Assembly (NCBI GenBank): GCA_904420025.1
Contig: CAJFTW010000147.1
Span: 1-64,000 of the forward strand
DNA: 64,000 nucleotides
Source: Candidatus Pseudolachnospira avium
GTDB lineage: Bacteria > Bacillota > Clostridia > Lachnospirales > Lachnospiraceae
Reading direction: 5' to 3'
A program made the translations under genes and the position numbers. Position 1 is the first letter of the stretch. Every line of letters starts with the position of its first letter. The notes under the pieces were generated by a model that saw only the letters and a list, made by a program, of their open reading frames with translations, had not been told where the DNA came from and made no database searches. Of the stretch, positions 37,378 to 46,670 are shown piece by piece.

Positions 37378-39201
37378 CTACTGCTCCGCCATCCAGTCCT
37401 CCATGTAAGTCTCAATCACGTCAAAGGGCGCCGGGCCCAGATCCAGCAGGAACCGGTGGAACTCCTTCAGCTCAAAGGAATCCCCCAGGGTTTCTTCCGC
37501 TGTGTCCCGCAGCTCCTCAAATTCCAGCCAGCCGATGACATAGGGCAGGTAGGCCCCGGGCTCCGCCACCACATAGTCAAAGAGGGTCTGGGCGGTGGCC
37601 TCATCCCCCAGGCCGTAGGTGGCCAGGAACTCCTGCAGCTGCTCCAGGGTGTACCCTTCGTAGTTGACGTACAGGTCTGCCAGGGCGGAGAGCTCCAGGG
37701 AGAGGGCGCTGTTCAGCTGCTGCAGTGCCACGGCGGATTCGCTGGCGTTTTCATTGTAGCCGTAAGCCAGCTGCTCCACGTAGGTGGCCCACCCTTCCGT
37801 GTAGCCCACAAAGTTCAGAACGTGCCGCAGAGGGCAGGGGTTGGTGCGGTTAAAATACACGGTCTGATACAGATGCCCCGGATAGCCCTCATGGGCCAGG
37901 GTGGTGTAGAGGCCGCCGGTGCTGCTGCTCCGATTGATATAGATTTTGTTGTCCGTGTCGGCGTCAATGGGCGGCGTCAGGTAGAACGCGGGGCTCATGC
38001 TCTCCTCCAGGGACTCGTGGACATAGTTGATGGTATAGCTGGTGTCATCCAGCTCCGGGAAATCCGTGAGGATTTTCTGCTGCAGGTCCTCCAGCATCGC
38101 CTCCGGCTCGGTGAAACCAAAGTCAAAGCTCTCAAAGCTTTCAATCCAGTCCTCATCGGACTGGGCCACCATGGCCAGCGCAAAAATGTCCGAGGACATC
38201 TGGTCGGACAGCTTCTGGATCATCTCCTCCGGCGTCCAGGAGGAGCCGGTGTTGGAGGCGGCCAGGTAGGCATAGTATGCTTTCCCTTCGGGGAAAGCGG
38301 CCAGCCCCCGGTCGTTGGTGCCGGTGCCCTTGAGGCCGGTGAGGCCGTCGGCCAGCAGCCGGTAGGCGGGGATGACGCTGTTCTGCACCGCCTCGGCGTT
38401 CCGGGTCTTGTAATCCTCCCGCTGTTCCTGGGTTAGCCCCTCCAAGGCATCTACCTTGTCGTCAAAGACCGAGAGCAGATAGTTGTTTTCCGGGTCTGCA
38501 ATAAAGCTTTCGCAGGAGGCGATGACCGCGTCGGCGGTGGTGTCCGAGAAGAACAGGCCCGCCTCGGATTTCCGCTGTTCAAACTCCAGGAGGGAGGAGA
38601 AGTAGTCCGGCAGGCATTCCAGCAGCTGCAGATAAACCTCCACATCCTCGGCAGAGTAGAAGGTGTATTCCGCCAGCAGCACCGGCAGCTGGGCCTGGAT
38701 GCCGGTGGTGGGGCCCAGGGCTTCCTGGTAGAGCTCAAAGTCCGTACCTTGCAGCTCTGTGGTCAGGTATTCCATCAGAATGTCGTAGGTCAGCTGCTGG
38801 CTTTCCGTCAGATCCTCGTAGGAAAAAGCCGAGAGCTCCGCCCGAACCGTCTGCAGCTCTTCGCAGGCGTCCTGGAAGGAGGAGGCGCTGAAGGTTCCGA
38901 AGGTGATGGGCGTCTCGGTGATGCCATAGGCCTCCGGGTCCGTCAGGGTGTAGTGGAGAGAGATGGTGTCAGAGGACACGGTGTCCCGGAACAGCTCCTC
39001 GGTGAACTGGTCAAAGGCCTGCTGGGTCTGCTCCTCCGGGAAGGTGGCCTCCGAAGCCGTGGTCTCCAGGGCAGTGCCGCTTTCTGCCGGGGCGGAGGAA
39101 GCCTCCGTTCCGGAGCCGGCGCCGTTGCAGCCTCCCAGGAGCAGGAGCAAGGCCATCAGGCAGGCGGTCAGGGAAAGAAAATGTTTTTTTGTATGCTTCA
39201 T
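37378..39201 (-). CDS. DUF885-family lipoprotein (HEGYPGH motif)
   Basis: Lipobox LLGGC; LAHEGYPGHLYQTVYF..YTEGWATYVEQL. Confidence 0.88.
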   Translation of the reverse strand: MKHTKKHFLSLTACLMALLLLLGGCNGAGSGTEASSAPAESGTALETTASEATFPEEQTQQAFDQFTEELFRDTVSSDTISLHYTLTDPEAYGITETPITFGTFSASSFQDACEELQTVRAELSAFSYEDLTESQQLTYDILMEYLTTELQGTDFELYQEALGPTTGIQAQLPVLLAEYTFYSAEDVEVYLQLLECLPDYFSSLLEFEQRKSEAGLFFSDTTADAVIASCESFIADPENNYLLSVFDDKVDALEGLTQEQREDYKTRNAEAVQNSVIPAYRLLADGLTGLKGTGTNDRGLAAFPEGKAYYAYLAASNTGSSWTPEEMIQKLSDQMSSDIFALAMVAQSDEDWIESFESFDFGFTEPEAMLEDLQQKILTDFPELDDTSYTINYVHESLEESMSPAFYLTPPIDADTDNKIYINRSSSTGGLYTTLAHEGYPGHLYQTVYFNRTNPCPLRHVLNFVGYTEGWATYVEQLAYGYNENASESAVALQQLNSALSLELSALADLYVNYEGYTLEQLQEFLATYGLGDEATAQTLFDYVVAEPGAYLPYVIGWLEFEELRDTAEETLGDSFELKEFHRFLLDLGPAPFDVIETYMEDWMAEQ

Positions 39202-39249
39202 AGATCGTCCTTGTGCCTTTTCTTCTATTCTATACAGCCTGTTTCCCAT

Positions 39250-40131
39250 TTAGTCGTGCGCTTTTTTCAGCTGTGCCAGCTTGCGGATGAACGCCGGCGT
39301 GGTGCCGCAGCAGCCGCCGATGATCCGGGCCCCGGCCTGGACCAGCACGCCTATATGGCGGGCAAAGTCATCGGGGGACATGGGATAGACGGCCTCTCCC
39401 TGGGGGGAGATCACCGGCATGCCGGCGTTGGGCTTGGCGATAATGGGAACCTTGGCCACGGAGCACATGGTGGACACCACGGCCTCCAGCTGGTCCGGGC
39501 CCACGGAGCAGTTGACGCCCACGGCGGCGGCCCCCATTTCCTGGAGGGTCTCCACCATCTCCAGGGCGCTGCCGCCGTAGAGGGCGGAGCCATCCGCCTC
39601 CAGCGTCAGGGTACACATCACCGGCAGGTCGCAGACGTCCGCGGCGGCGTCCAGAATGGCCATGGCCTCGTCCACGCTCAGCAGCGTCTCCGCCACCAGC
39701 AGATCCACACCGGCCTCCGCCAGCAGCTGTACCTGCTCCCGGTAAATATCCAGCAGCTTCTCATAGGTCATAGGGCCGGCCGGCTCCAGCATCTGGCCGG
39801 TGGTGGTAATATCCCCGGCCACCAGGGCCCGGCCCTCCACCGCGTCCTGGGAGATGCGCACCAGCCGGGGGATCATATCCTGGATCTGGTCCGCCAGGCC
39901 AAAGCCCTCCAGGCTGAAGCGGTTGACGCTGAAGGTGGGGGCATAGACCACCTGGCTTCCGGCTTCCACGTAAGCCCGCTGCAGCTGGAAGAGTACGTCC
40001 GGGTGCTCCAGGACCCACTGCTCGGTGCAGATGCCCCGGGGCATGCCGGCCCGCATCAGGTTGGAGCCGGTGGCCCCGTCCAGCAGGAGCAGGTCCGATT
40101 CGGTCAGGCGGGCAAATTCTTGCTTGGTCAT
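39250..40131 (-). CDS. Homocysteine S-methyltransferase family protein
   Basis: LLLDGATGSNLMRAGMP..YAPTFSVNRF..GVNCSVGP..KPNAGMP..GARIIGGCCGTTPAFI. Confidence 0.9.
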   Translation of the reverse strand: MTKQEFARLTESDLLLLDGATGSNLMRAGMPRGICTEQWVLEHPDVLFQLQRAYVEAGSQVVYAPTFSVNRFSLEGFGLADQIQDMIPRLVRISQDAVEGRALVAGDITTTGQMLEPAGPMTYEKLLDIYREQVQLLAEAGVDLLVAETLLSVDEAMAILDAAADVCDLPVMCTLTLEADGSALYGGSALEMVETLQEMGAAAVGVNCSVGPDQLEAVVSTMCSVAKVPIIAKPNAGMPVISPQGEAVYPMSPDDFARHIGVLVQAGARIIGGCCGTTPAFIRKLAQLKKAHD

Positions 40132-40255
40132 GAGATTCTCCTTTGCAGTTGTTTTCTTTCATGCAGCCGATCAGCTCCATTATAGCATGGCCCGCCTGAA
40201 AAATATACCCTCAGATGGCTCCTTTCTATAGCCTTACAGATTCCTTCCGGTACCC

Positions 40256-42889
40256 TCAGACAGCTCCTCTGTGATGGCCGCGCTTGCGCACCAGGCCCAC
40301 GGCCTTGGCAATCTCCAGGATCACCAGCGGCGCCAGGATCAGCCCCAGACCCGCCAGATACAGGGGCAGGGGGAGCCGGATCAGGCCGAAGAGGGTGGAT
40401 AGGGGGGTAAACAGCACCACCAGCACCAGGGCGGTGGAGGCCAGGGCTGCCCGGTTCAGCTGCCGGTTGGTGAAGAAGCCAATCCGGAACAGGGAATGCT
40501 CGGAACGCATGTTGAAGGCCTGCACCACCTGGGAGAGGGCCAGCACCAGGAAGGCCAGGGTCTGCCCGCCCTCCAGCTGCCCGGTAAACCGGCGGCCCAG
40601 ATAGAAGGCAGCCAGCGTCAGAATGCCGAACAGAAAGCCCTGGAGAATAATCTGTACGCCAAAGCCGTGGGCAAACAGCCCTTCATCCCGGGGCTTGGGG
40701 CGCTGCTCCATAATGTCCTTCTCCACCGGCTCCATGCCCAGGGCAATGGCCGGCAGGCTGTCCGTGGCCAGGTTGATCAGCAGCAGCTGCATGGACAGCA
40801 GCGGAGACTGATGCCACAGGAGCATGGCAATGAACACGGAGAGCACCTCGCCGATGTTGGTCCCCAGCAGGAAGCCCACCACCTTCTTGATGTTGGCGTA
40901 AATGCCCCGGCCCTCCCGCACCGCGTCCACAATGGTGGCAAAGTTGTCGTCCGTCAGGGTCATATCCGCGGCGCCCTTGGCCACGTCCGTGCCGGTGATG
41001 CCCATGGCGCAGCCGATATCCGCCGCCTTCAGGGCGGGCGCGTCGTTGACGCCGTCCCCGGTCATGGATACAATCTGGCCCCGGCGCTGCCAGGCCTTGA
41101 CAATACGGATTTTGTTCTCCGGGGAGACCCGGGCATAGACGGAGATGTGCTCCACCGCCGCGTCCAGCTGCTCCTCGGTCATGGCGTCCAGCTCCGGCCC
41201 GGTGATGGCCTGATCCCCTTCCTGGAAGATGCCCAGCTCCCGGGCAATGGCGGAGGCGGTTATCACGTGGTCCCCGGTGATCATCACCGGCTTAATGCCG
41301 GCCTGGCGGCAGACGGCCACAGCCGCCTTGGCCTCCGGGCGGGGCGGGTCGATCATCCCCACCAGGCCCAGGAAGGTGAGCCCGCCTTCCAGCTCCTCCG
41401 GCGTGGGATTTTCCGGAATCTGGCCGATCTCTTTGTAGGCCACGGCCAGCACCCGCAGAGCATCCCGGCTCATGGCCTCCTGCATGTGGGAGGCGGTCTC
41501 CAGGTCGCCGGAGACACAGAGAGGGGCCATGCCGTCAAAGGCGCCCTTGACGATCACCACATTTTTCCCGTTGATCCGGTTGATTGTGCTCATCCGCTTG
41601 CGGTCCGAGTCAAAGGGGATCTCCGCCAAACGGGGGAAATCCCGGTTCAGCTCCTCCCGGGGCATGCCGTTTTTGTGGGCCGCCAGCACAATGGCCGTTT
41701 CCGTGGGATCGCCTATGTGCTGCTCCTCCCCGTTTTGGAACACTATGTTGCCGTCGCAGCACAGGGCGCCGTACTGCAGAAGCTTCCGGATGGCAGGGCT
41801 GTTTTCCGTGCCGATCTCCTCCGGGGAATCGGTGCCGGAGCTCCAGGCCTGTACCAGGGTCATGCGGTTCTGGGTCAGGGTGCCGGTTTTATCCGAACAG
41901 ATGACGGAGGCGCTGCCCAGGGTTTCCACGGCGGGGAGGCGGCGGATAATGGCGTTTTTCTTGGCCATCCGCTGGACGCCAATGGAGAGGACGATGGTCA
42001 CAATGGCCGGCAGCCCCTCCGGGATGGCGGATACCGCCAGGGAGACGGCGGTCATAAAAATCTCCAGGGCCGGAATGCCGTTGGCCATGCCCACCACAAA
42101 GATGACCGCGCAGGCGGCCAGGGCCAGTACGCCCAGGTATTTGCCCAGCTGGGCCAGCTTTTTCTGCAGGGGGGTCTGGGAGTCCTCCGCCTGGTTCAGC
42201 AGGTCGGCAATCTTGCCCATCTCCGTGTCCATGCCGGTGGCCGTGACCACCGCCTCCGCCGTGCCGTTGGTAATGCTGCAGCCGGAGAATACCATATTGC
42301 TGCGGTCCCCCAGCGGCGCGTTTTCCTCGGAGAGAATAGTGGCATCTTTTTCTGCCGGGACTGACTCGCCGGTGAGGGCGGATTCCTCGCTTTTCAGGCT
42401 GGCACTCTTTAGCAGCCGGGCATCCGCCGGGACAAAGTCCCCGGCCTCCAGCCGGATGATGTCCCCGGGCACCAGCTCCGCCGCGTCAATGATTTTTTCC
42501 GCCCCGTCCCGCAGGACACGGGCGTGGGGGGCAGACAGGCTTTTCAGTGCGTCCAGGGCCTTCTCTGCCTTGCTCTCCTGGATGACGCCCATGACGGCGT
42601 TGAGGATGACAATCAGCAGGATCAGCACCGGCTCAAAAAATTCTTTGGGCTCCCCTTCCACACAGGCCACCACAAAGGAAATAATGGCGGCGATAATCAG
42701 GATGATGATCATCACATCCCGGAATTGCTCCGCAAAGCGCTGGAGAGTCGTTTTCTTTTTGCCTTCCCGCAGACGGTTCTCCCCGTATTGGGAGCGGAGC
42801 TCCGGGATCTGGCTTTCCGGCAGGCCCCGGGCAGGGTCCGTGCGGAGCTCCTGCAGGACTTGCGAAGTGGTTTGGCTGTGAGCGTTCAT
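40256..42889 (-). CDS. Cation-translocating P-type ATPase (Ca2+/Mn2+ type)
   Basis: ALTGESVPAEKDA, ICSDKTGTLTQNRM, MTGDGVNDAPALKAADIGCAMG. Confidence 0.93.
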   Translation of the reverse strand: MNAHSQTTSQVLQELRTDPARGLPESQIPELRSQYGENRLREGKKKTTLQRFAEQFRDVMIIILIIAAIISFVVACVEGEPKEFFEPVLILLIVILNAVMGVIQESKAEKALDALKSLSAPHARVLRDGAEKIIDAAELVPGDIIRLEAGDFVPADARLLKSASLKSEESALTGESVPAEKDATILSEENAPLGDRSNMVFSGCSITNGTAEAVVTATGMDTEMGKIADLLNQAEDSQTPLQKKLAQLGKYLGVLALAACAVIFVVGMANGIPALEIFMTAVSLAVSAIPEGLPAIVTIVLSIGVQRMAKKNAIIRRLPAVETLGSASVICSDKTGTLTQNRMTLVQAWSSGTDSPEEIGTENSPAIRKLLQYGALCCDGNIVFQNGEEQHIGDPTETAIVLAAHKNGMPREELNRDFPRLAEIPFDSDRKRMSTINRINGKNVVIVKGAFDGMAPLCVSGDLETASHMQEAMSRDALRVLAVAYKEIGQIPENPTPEELEGGLTFLGLVGMIDPPRPEAKAAVAVCRQAGIKPVMITGDHVITASAIARELGIFQEGDQAITGPELDAMTEEQLDAAVEHISVYARVSPENKIRIVKAWQRRGQIVSMTGDGVNDAPALKAADIGCAMGITGTDVAKGAADMTLTDDNFATIVDAVREGRGIYANIKKVVGFLLGTNIGEVLSVFIAMLLWHQSPLLSMQLLLINLATDSLPAIALGMEPVEKDIMEQRPKPRDEGLFAHGFGVQIILQGFLFGILTLAAFYLGRRFTGQLEGGQTLAFLVLALSQVVQAFNMRSEHSLFRIGFFTNRQLNRAALASTALVLVVLFTPLSTLFGLIRLPLPLYLAGLGLILAPLVILEIAKAVGLVRKRGHHRGAV

Positions 42890-42910
42890 AGGCTACCTCC
42901 TCCATGGGAT

Positions 42911-42944
42911 TTCATAGTTCGTGGTGCCCGCGTCAGCGGGCATG
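42911..42944 (-). repeat. Dispersed intergenic repeat, head fragment D
   Basis: Minus strand CATGCCCGCTGACGCGGGCACCACGAACTATGAAA. Confidence 0.65.
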
Positions 42945-42991
42945 GTGTTTCGATGGAAAATACGCCGGGAAGAAAAAATTTATCCGGCAGC

Positions 42992-43020
42992 TTGCAAAAA
43001 AATCGCAATTCTGTTACACT
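42992..43020 (+). promoter_or_regulatory. Promoter TTGCAA-N17-TACACT upstream of second riboswitch
   Basis: -35 42992-42997; -10 43015-43020. Confidence 0.55.
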
Positions 43021-43028
43021 GTTTACCA

Positions 43029-43142
43029 ATAAGGGAGTAGTCGGCACCCCCGGGTGCGGCGGTATCAACAATAACGGCCTGGTTCCTGGTATCACCTTAA
43101 TCGACGAGACTTATCTGCCGCGGCAGGTAATGCTCGTTTTTT
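43029..43142 (+). promoter_or_regulatory. Second yybP-ykoY-type (Mn2+) riboswitch with terminator
   Basis: TAAGGGAGTAGTCGGCACC...CCTGGTATCACCTTAATCGACGAGACTTATCTGCCGCGGCAGGTAATGCTCGTTTTTT. Confidence 0.75.
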
Positions 43143-43180
43143 ATTCCTCCGCTGGCAGAAGTACAATGCCGAAAGGGGAA

Positions 43181-43780
43181 ATGATGATGGCGGACTCCAA
43201 TCTTACCAAACGGGCGCTGGCGGCAGCTCTCCGGAAACAAATGGAAACGGTTCCCTTTGAGAAGGTGAGCGTCGGGCAAATCTGTGAAGCCTGCGAGATG
43301 AACCGCAAGAGCTTCTACTATCACTTTAAAGACAAGTACGATCTGGTCAACTGGATCTTTGACACGGAGTTTATCTCCCTGGTCAAGGAGGCCCGGGAAG
43401 CCTCGGATGAGGAGGCCCGCTGGGTGTTTGTGGAACGTGCCTGTGTCTGTTTTTACCAAAACCGAAAATTCTACCGCAGTGTCATCCGGGGAAAGGGACA
43501 GAATTCCTTTTCGGATCACCTGCGGGAGTTTATCCTGCCGTTGCTGCAAAACCGGCTGGCCGGGCGGATGGGCCCGGAGGCAGCGGATGATTTTGCGGTC
43601 AACTTTTTTGCGGACGCCATTTTGTGCGCCCTGGAGCGATGGCTTCTGGACAAAAACAGTATGCCTCCGGAAGAGTTTGTGGCCCGGCTGAAGCGCCTGC
43701 GGCCGCCGGCGCTCTCCCAAAACAGCTTTGGAAAATGTCCGGAAGATGAAGCTGAAACAGAGAAGCGGCTCCCGGCCTGA
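43181..43780 (+). CDS. TetR-family transcriptional regulator
   Basis: NLTKRALAAALRKQMETVPFEKVSVGQICEACEMNRKSFYYHFKDKYDLVNWIFD. Confidence 0.88.
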   Translation: MMMADSNLTKRALAAALRKQMETVPFEKVSVGQICEACEMNRKSFYYHFKDKYDLVNWIFDTEFISLVKEAREASDEEARWVFVERACVCFYQNRKFYRSVIRGKGQNSFSDHLREFILPLLQNRLAGRMGPEAADDFAVNFFADAILCALERWLLDKNSMPPEEFVARLKRLRPPALSQNSFGKCPEDEAETEKRLPA

Positions 43781-44720
43781 CCGGGTCCCCGCGGATGCAC
43801 AGGCGGCCATGGGTGTCAAAGAGGGCAGTGCAAGCATCGTCCGAGATCATGGCGTCCACCAGCTGGTTGTCCTGTGACAGCTCCCAGGGGATGGTCCGGA
43901 ATTCCTGGCTGGCGCGGAAGCCGACCGCTGCCTGGTGCACCGCTTGCCGGAGCGCCGGGGAGCAGGTGGGGCCGGCGGCCAGGACCGTGAAAAACGGTGC
44001 GTGCCGCTGGGCCCTGCGGAACAGGCTGCCGCTGCGGATGTCCTCCCAACTTTCCGGGTGATAGGGGGCGTACAGGGAGTACAGCAGGCCCGCATCCCGC
44101 AGGCCGGCGTATACGCTGGCGGCCGCTTCCTCCAGCCGGACCACCGGCATTACGTTGGGAAGCCGGATCAGCCGCTCCCGCAGGGGGCCGGTGATTTCCC
44201 CGGGGTTGCAGAACAGGAAAAAGGCGCTGTCCGGATGCCGGGCTGCCAGCTCCAGGAAGGCTTGCGGCTGGAGGTCGGCGGCCAGAATCCAGCAATGGAT
44301 CCCCAGCCCCTCCCCCTCCCGGATGGCGGTGTGATAGGAGAGCCGGTGACGGGCAAAGGTTTCCGGCTCCAGCCGGAAGGTGACAATCCAGGGGATCCGG
44401 CAGTGCAGCCGGTCTTCGTTTTCCCGTATATGGCGGGCGCCGGCGGTGCAGCCGTTGTAGCCCAGGTTCATGCCAAAGGAGAGCAGCCGGCTGTCCTCCA
44501 CGTGGGCGAGGGTATCCCGCACCAGGCCATAGTAGGCGCTGTCCTCTTTCTCCAGCAGGGTCCGGGTGGCCCGGAACAGGCTTTGCTGGAAACGCCCTTC
44601 GGAAAATTGCAGGGCCATATCCATCAGGTTCCGGATCCCCCGCTCCGGGTCTTTCCGCATCTCCCGCAGATAGCGTCGGGCCACCGCCTCCACCAGCAGG
44701 CGGGATGTGCTCTCTCGCAT
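43599..44720 (-). CDS. Hypothetical protein; 3' end overlaps TetR gene antisense
   Basis: SD GGAGGTGAATCC before ATG at 44720; continuous ORF. Confidence 0.55.
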   Translation of the reverse strand: MRESTSRLLVEAVARRYLREMRKDPERGIRNLMDMALQFSEGRFQQSLFRATRTLLEKEDSAYYGLVRDTLAHVEDSRLLSFGMNLGYNGCTAGARHIRENEDRLHCRIPWIVTFRLEPETFARHRLSYHTAIREGEGLGIHCWILAADLQPQAFLELAARHPDSAFFLFCNPGEITGPLRERLIRLPNVMPVVRLEEAAASVYAGLRDAGLLYSLYAPYHPESWEDIRSGSLFRRAQRHAPFFTVLAAGPTCSPALRQAVHQAAVGFRASQEFRTIPWELSQDNQLVDAMISDDACTALFDTHGRLCIRGDPVRPGAASLFQLHLPDIFQSCFGRAPAAAGASAGPQTLPEAYCFCPEAIAPGRTKWRPQKS

Positions 44721-44942
44721 GGATTCACCTCCTCCCAAATGGTTGGTTCTTATGGGGAAGTATAACCAGAATGGCTGTGTTCTACAAGGGACAGAGTGGG
44801 CTGCCTGTCGGAAAAGGTAACAGACAGGCAAAAGTGTTACAAAACCCCAGGGACGCCGGTGCGGAATCCGGGGAATGCGTTGCTTTTTTCCCCTGCGTGT
44901 GCTAAGATAGTCCCATCTTAGAAAAACAGGAGGTTCTTTTCA

Positions 44943-45098
44943 ATGAAATATGTATGCGATGTGTGCGGCTGGGAGTATGATGAGGAGCAGGGCTCCCCAG
45001 AGAACGGCATTGCCCCCGGCACCAAGTGGGAGGATGTTCCGGAAGATTTTGTCTGCCCTCTGTGCGGTGTAGGCAAAGAGCAGTTTTCCCAGGAATAA
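44943..45098 (+). CDS. Rubredoxin (51 aa; absent from ORF track)
   Basis: [51 protein letters not shown]. Confidence 0.95.
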   Translation: MKYVCDVCGWEYDEEQGSPENGIAPGTKWEDVPEDFVCPLCGVGKEQFSQE

Positions 45099-45218
45099 AA
45101 CGCAAAACGTCCATGCCGCGCAGTGTGCGGCGCGGAACAGCGGGGGAGCATTTCCGGGGCCGGGCAGCCGGCGGCGGAAGCTCCTCCCTTTCTGTTTGGG
45201 AAGGCAGGAGGGCAGGCG

Positions 45219-45515
45219 ATGGAGGAAGAGCGGATTTATGAGATCCTTTCGGTGGTGGAGGAGATTCCGGAGGGGGCTGTGGCTACTTATGGGCAGATTG
45301 CCCGGCTCATCGGCCGGGAACGGAATGCCCGGCTGGTGGGGCGGGTGCTCAGCATGGCTTCCTATTATGGAAGCTACCCCTGCCACCGGGTGGTCAACCA
45401 TGCGGGCCGCCTGGTGCCCGGGTGGGCGGAGCAGGCGGAACTGCTGCGCCGGGAAGGTGTCCCCATGAAGGATCCGTCCCATGTGGACCTGAAGCGGTGC
45501 CGGTGGGAGTGCTGA
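45219..45515 (+). CDS. Short MGMT-family (DNA-binding domain only) alkyltransferase-like protein
   Basis: IPEGAVATYGQIARLIGRERNARLVGRVLS..YPCHRVVNHAGRLV. Confidence 0.88.
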   Translation: MEEERIYEILSVVEEIPEGAVATYGQIARLIGRERNARLVGRVLSMASYYGSYPCHRVVNHAGRLVPGWAEQAELLRREGVPMKDPSHVDLKRCRWEC

Positions 45516-45546
45516 AGAGGAAGGTGTTTTGGGAGAGGAGGAGCGT

Positions 45547-46266
45547 ATGAAGTGTCCCAGATGCGGCAAGGAGCTGCCCAGGGAGGCAAAATTCTGCAGC
45601 GGGTGCGGCATGCCCCTGGAGGGGGAGCTGGCTAAGGCTGCGGCGGGGGAATCCGGGGCACATGTCCCGGGGAAAAAGTTGGGGATCCTGATTGTTGGCG
45701 GGATGGTGGCCCTGCTGGTGCTTTTGCTGGTGCTGCTGGTGTTTCTGCTGACGGCGGATACGGAGACCACGCCGGTGGACCGGTATTTTGAGAGCCTGGA
45801 GTCCGGGGATGGGGAAGGGCTGCTGGCAGCCTTCCCGGATGCGGTCTGGCAGGAACAGTATCAGACGACGGACCGGCAGGAGGCGGAGGCGGCGGTGCAG
45901 GCAGCCCTGGACCGGCTGCTGGATGGCACGTCTCCGGACATTTCCTATCAGGTGGAGGAGCGGGATGCCTGGAGCCAGCGGGAGATCCGCAGGGGCAACG
46001 AGAAGCTGGCGGATTCCCTGGGCGAAGGGGATTCCCTGGAGATTCAGGAGGCCTATGACCTGGAGCTGGAGGTGACCTTCCGCCTGGAGGATGGGGAGGG
46101 GGTGGACCCCGGCGATTTCCTGGGCTTTCTGGACGGCAACACCGGCGGCTATCTGGGAAGCTATGGGGAAACCCAGCTGGTGGCAGTGACGGTTGTGCAG
46201 GCGGATGGGGAATGGTATATTCTGGGCGGGGATATTGTGCCTCCGGCCCAGGATTTTGAGCGGTAG
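45547..46266 (+). CDS. Zinc-ribbon, single-TM protein
   Basis: MKCPRCGKELPREAKFCSGCGMPL; hydrophobic stretch LGILIVGGMVALLVLLLVLLVFLL. Confidence 0.7.
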   Translation: MKCPRCGKELPREAKFCSGCGMPLEGELAKAAAGESGAHVPGKKLGILIVGGMVALLVLLLVLLVFLLTADTETTPVDRYFESLESGDGEGLLAAFPDAVWQEQYQTTDRQEAEAAVQAALDRLLDGTSPDISYQVEERDAWSQREIRRGNEKLADSLGEGDSLEIQEAYDLELEVTFRLEDGEGVDPGDFLGFLDGNTGGYLGSYGETQLVAVTVVQADGEWYILGGDIVPPAQDFER

Positions 46267-46268
46267 GC

Positions 46269-46297
46269 TTGACAGCCCCCGGGAATCATAGTAAGAT
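46269..46297 (+). promoter_or_regulatory. Promoter TTGACA-N17-TAAGAT upstream of T-box/metG
   Basis: -35 46269-46274; -10 46292-46297. Confidence 0.6.
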
Positions 46298-46344
46298 GAA
46301 GAAGATGGAAAATCCGGCCCAGGCCGGAACATAAAGCAAAGGCT

Positions 46345-46615
46345 GTGAAGAGAAGAGTACGCCCCAGGGCAGGCGGCAGAGATCCCCGGCAGCTGAAAAG
46401 GGGAGCCAGGCACTGCGGCGGAAGATGGTCTTGGAGCTGCGCACCGACTGCCGGGGACTGGCACAGGCTGCGACGGGAGCGCCCGTGAGCGCGCCGGGGT
46501 ATCGGAAGATCCTGTACTCCCAGAGGCTTTCCCTGTGAGGGGAGGGCAAAATCCAGGTGGTAACACGAAGCCAAGGCTCTCGTCCCGGAAAAACGGAGGA
46601 CGGGGGCCTTTTTGT
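46345..46615 (+). promoter_or_regulatory. T-box leader of metG
   Basis: T-box-like AATCCAGGTGGTAACACG then CTCTCGTCCCGGAAAAACGGAGGACGGGGGCCTTTTTG terminator directly upstream of metG. Confidence 0.88.
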
Positions 46616-46670
46616 TTCGGCGGGGAATCCAGCCCGGCAGGGTTCGGATCCTTAGAAGGAAGGAGACAAT

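Noticed and set aside
40496-42364. 622-aa plus-strand ORF
   Set aside because: Antisense to the P-type ATPase, which has all canonical motifs
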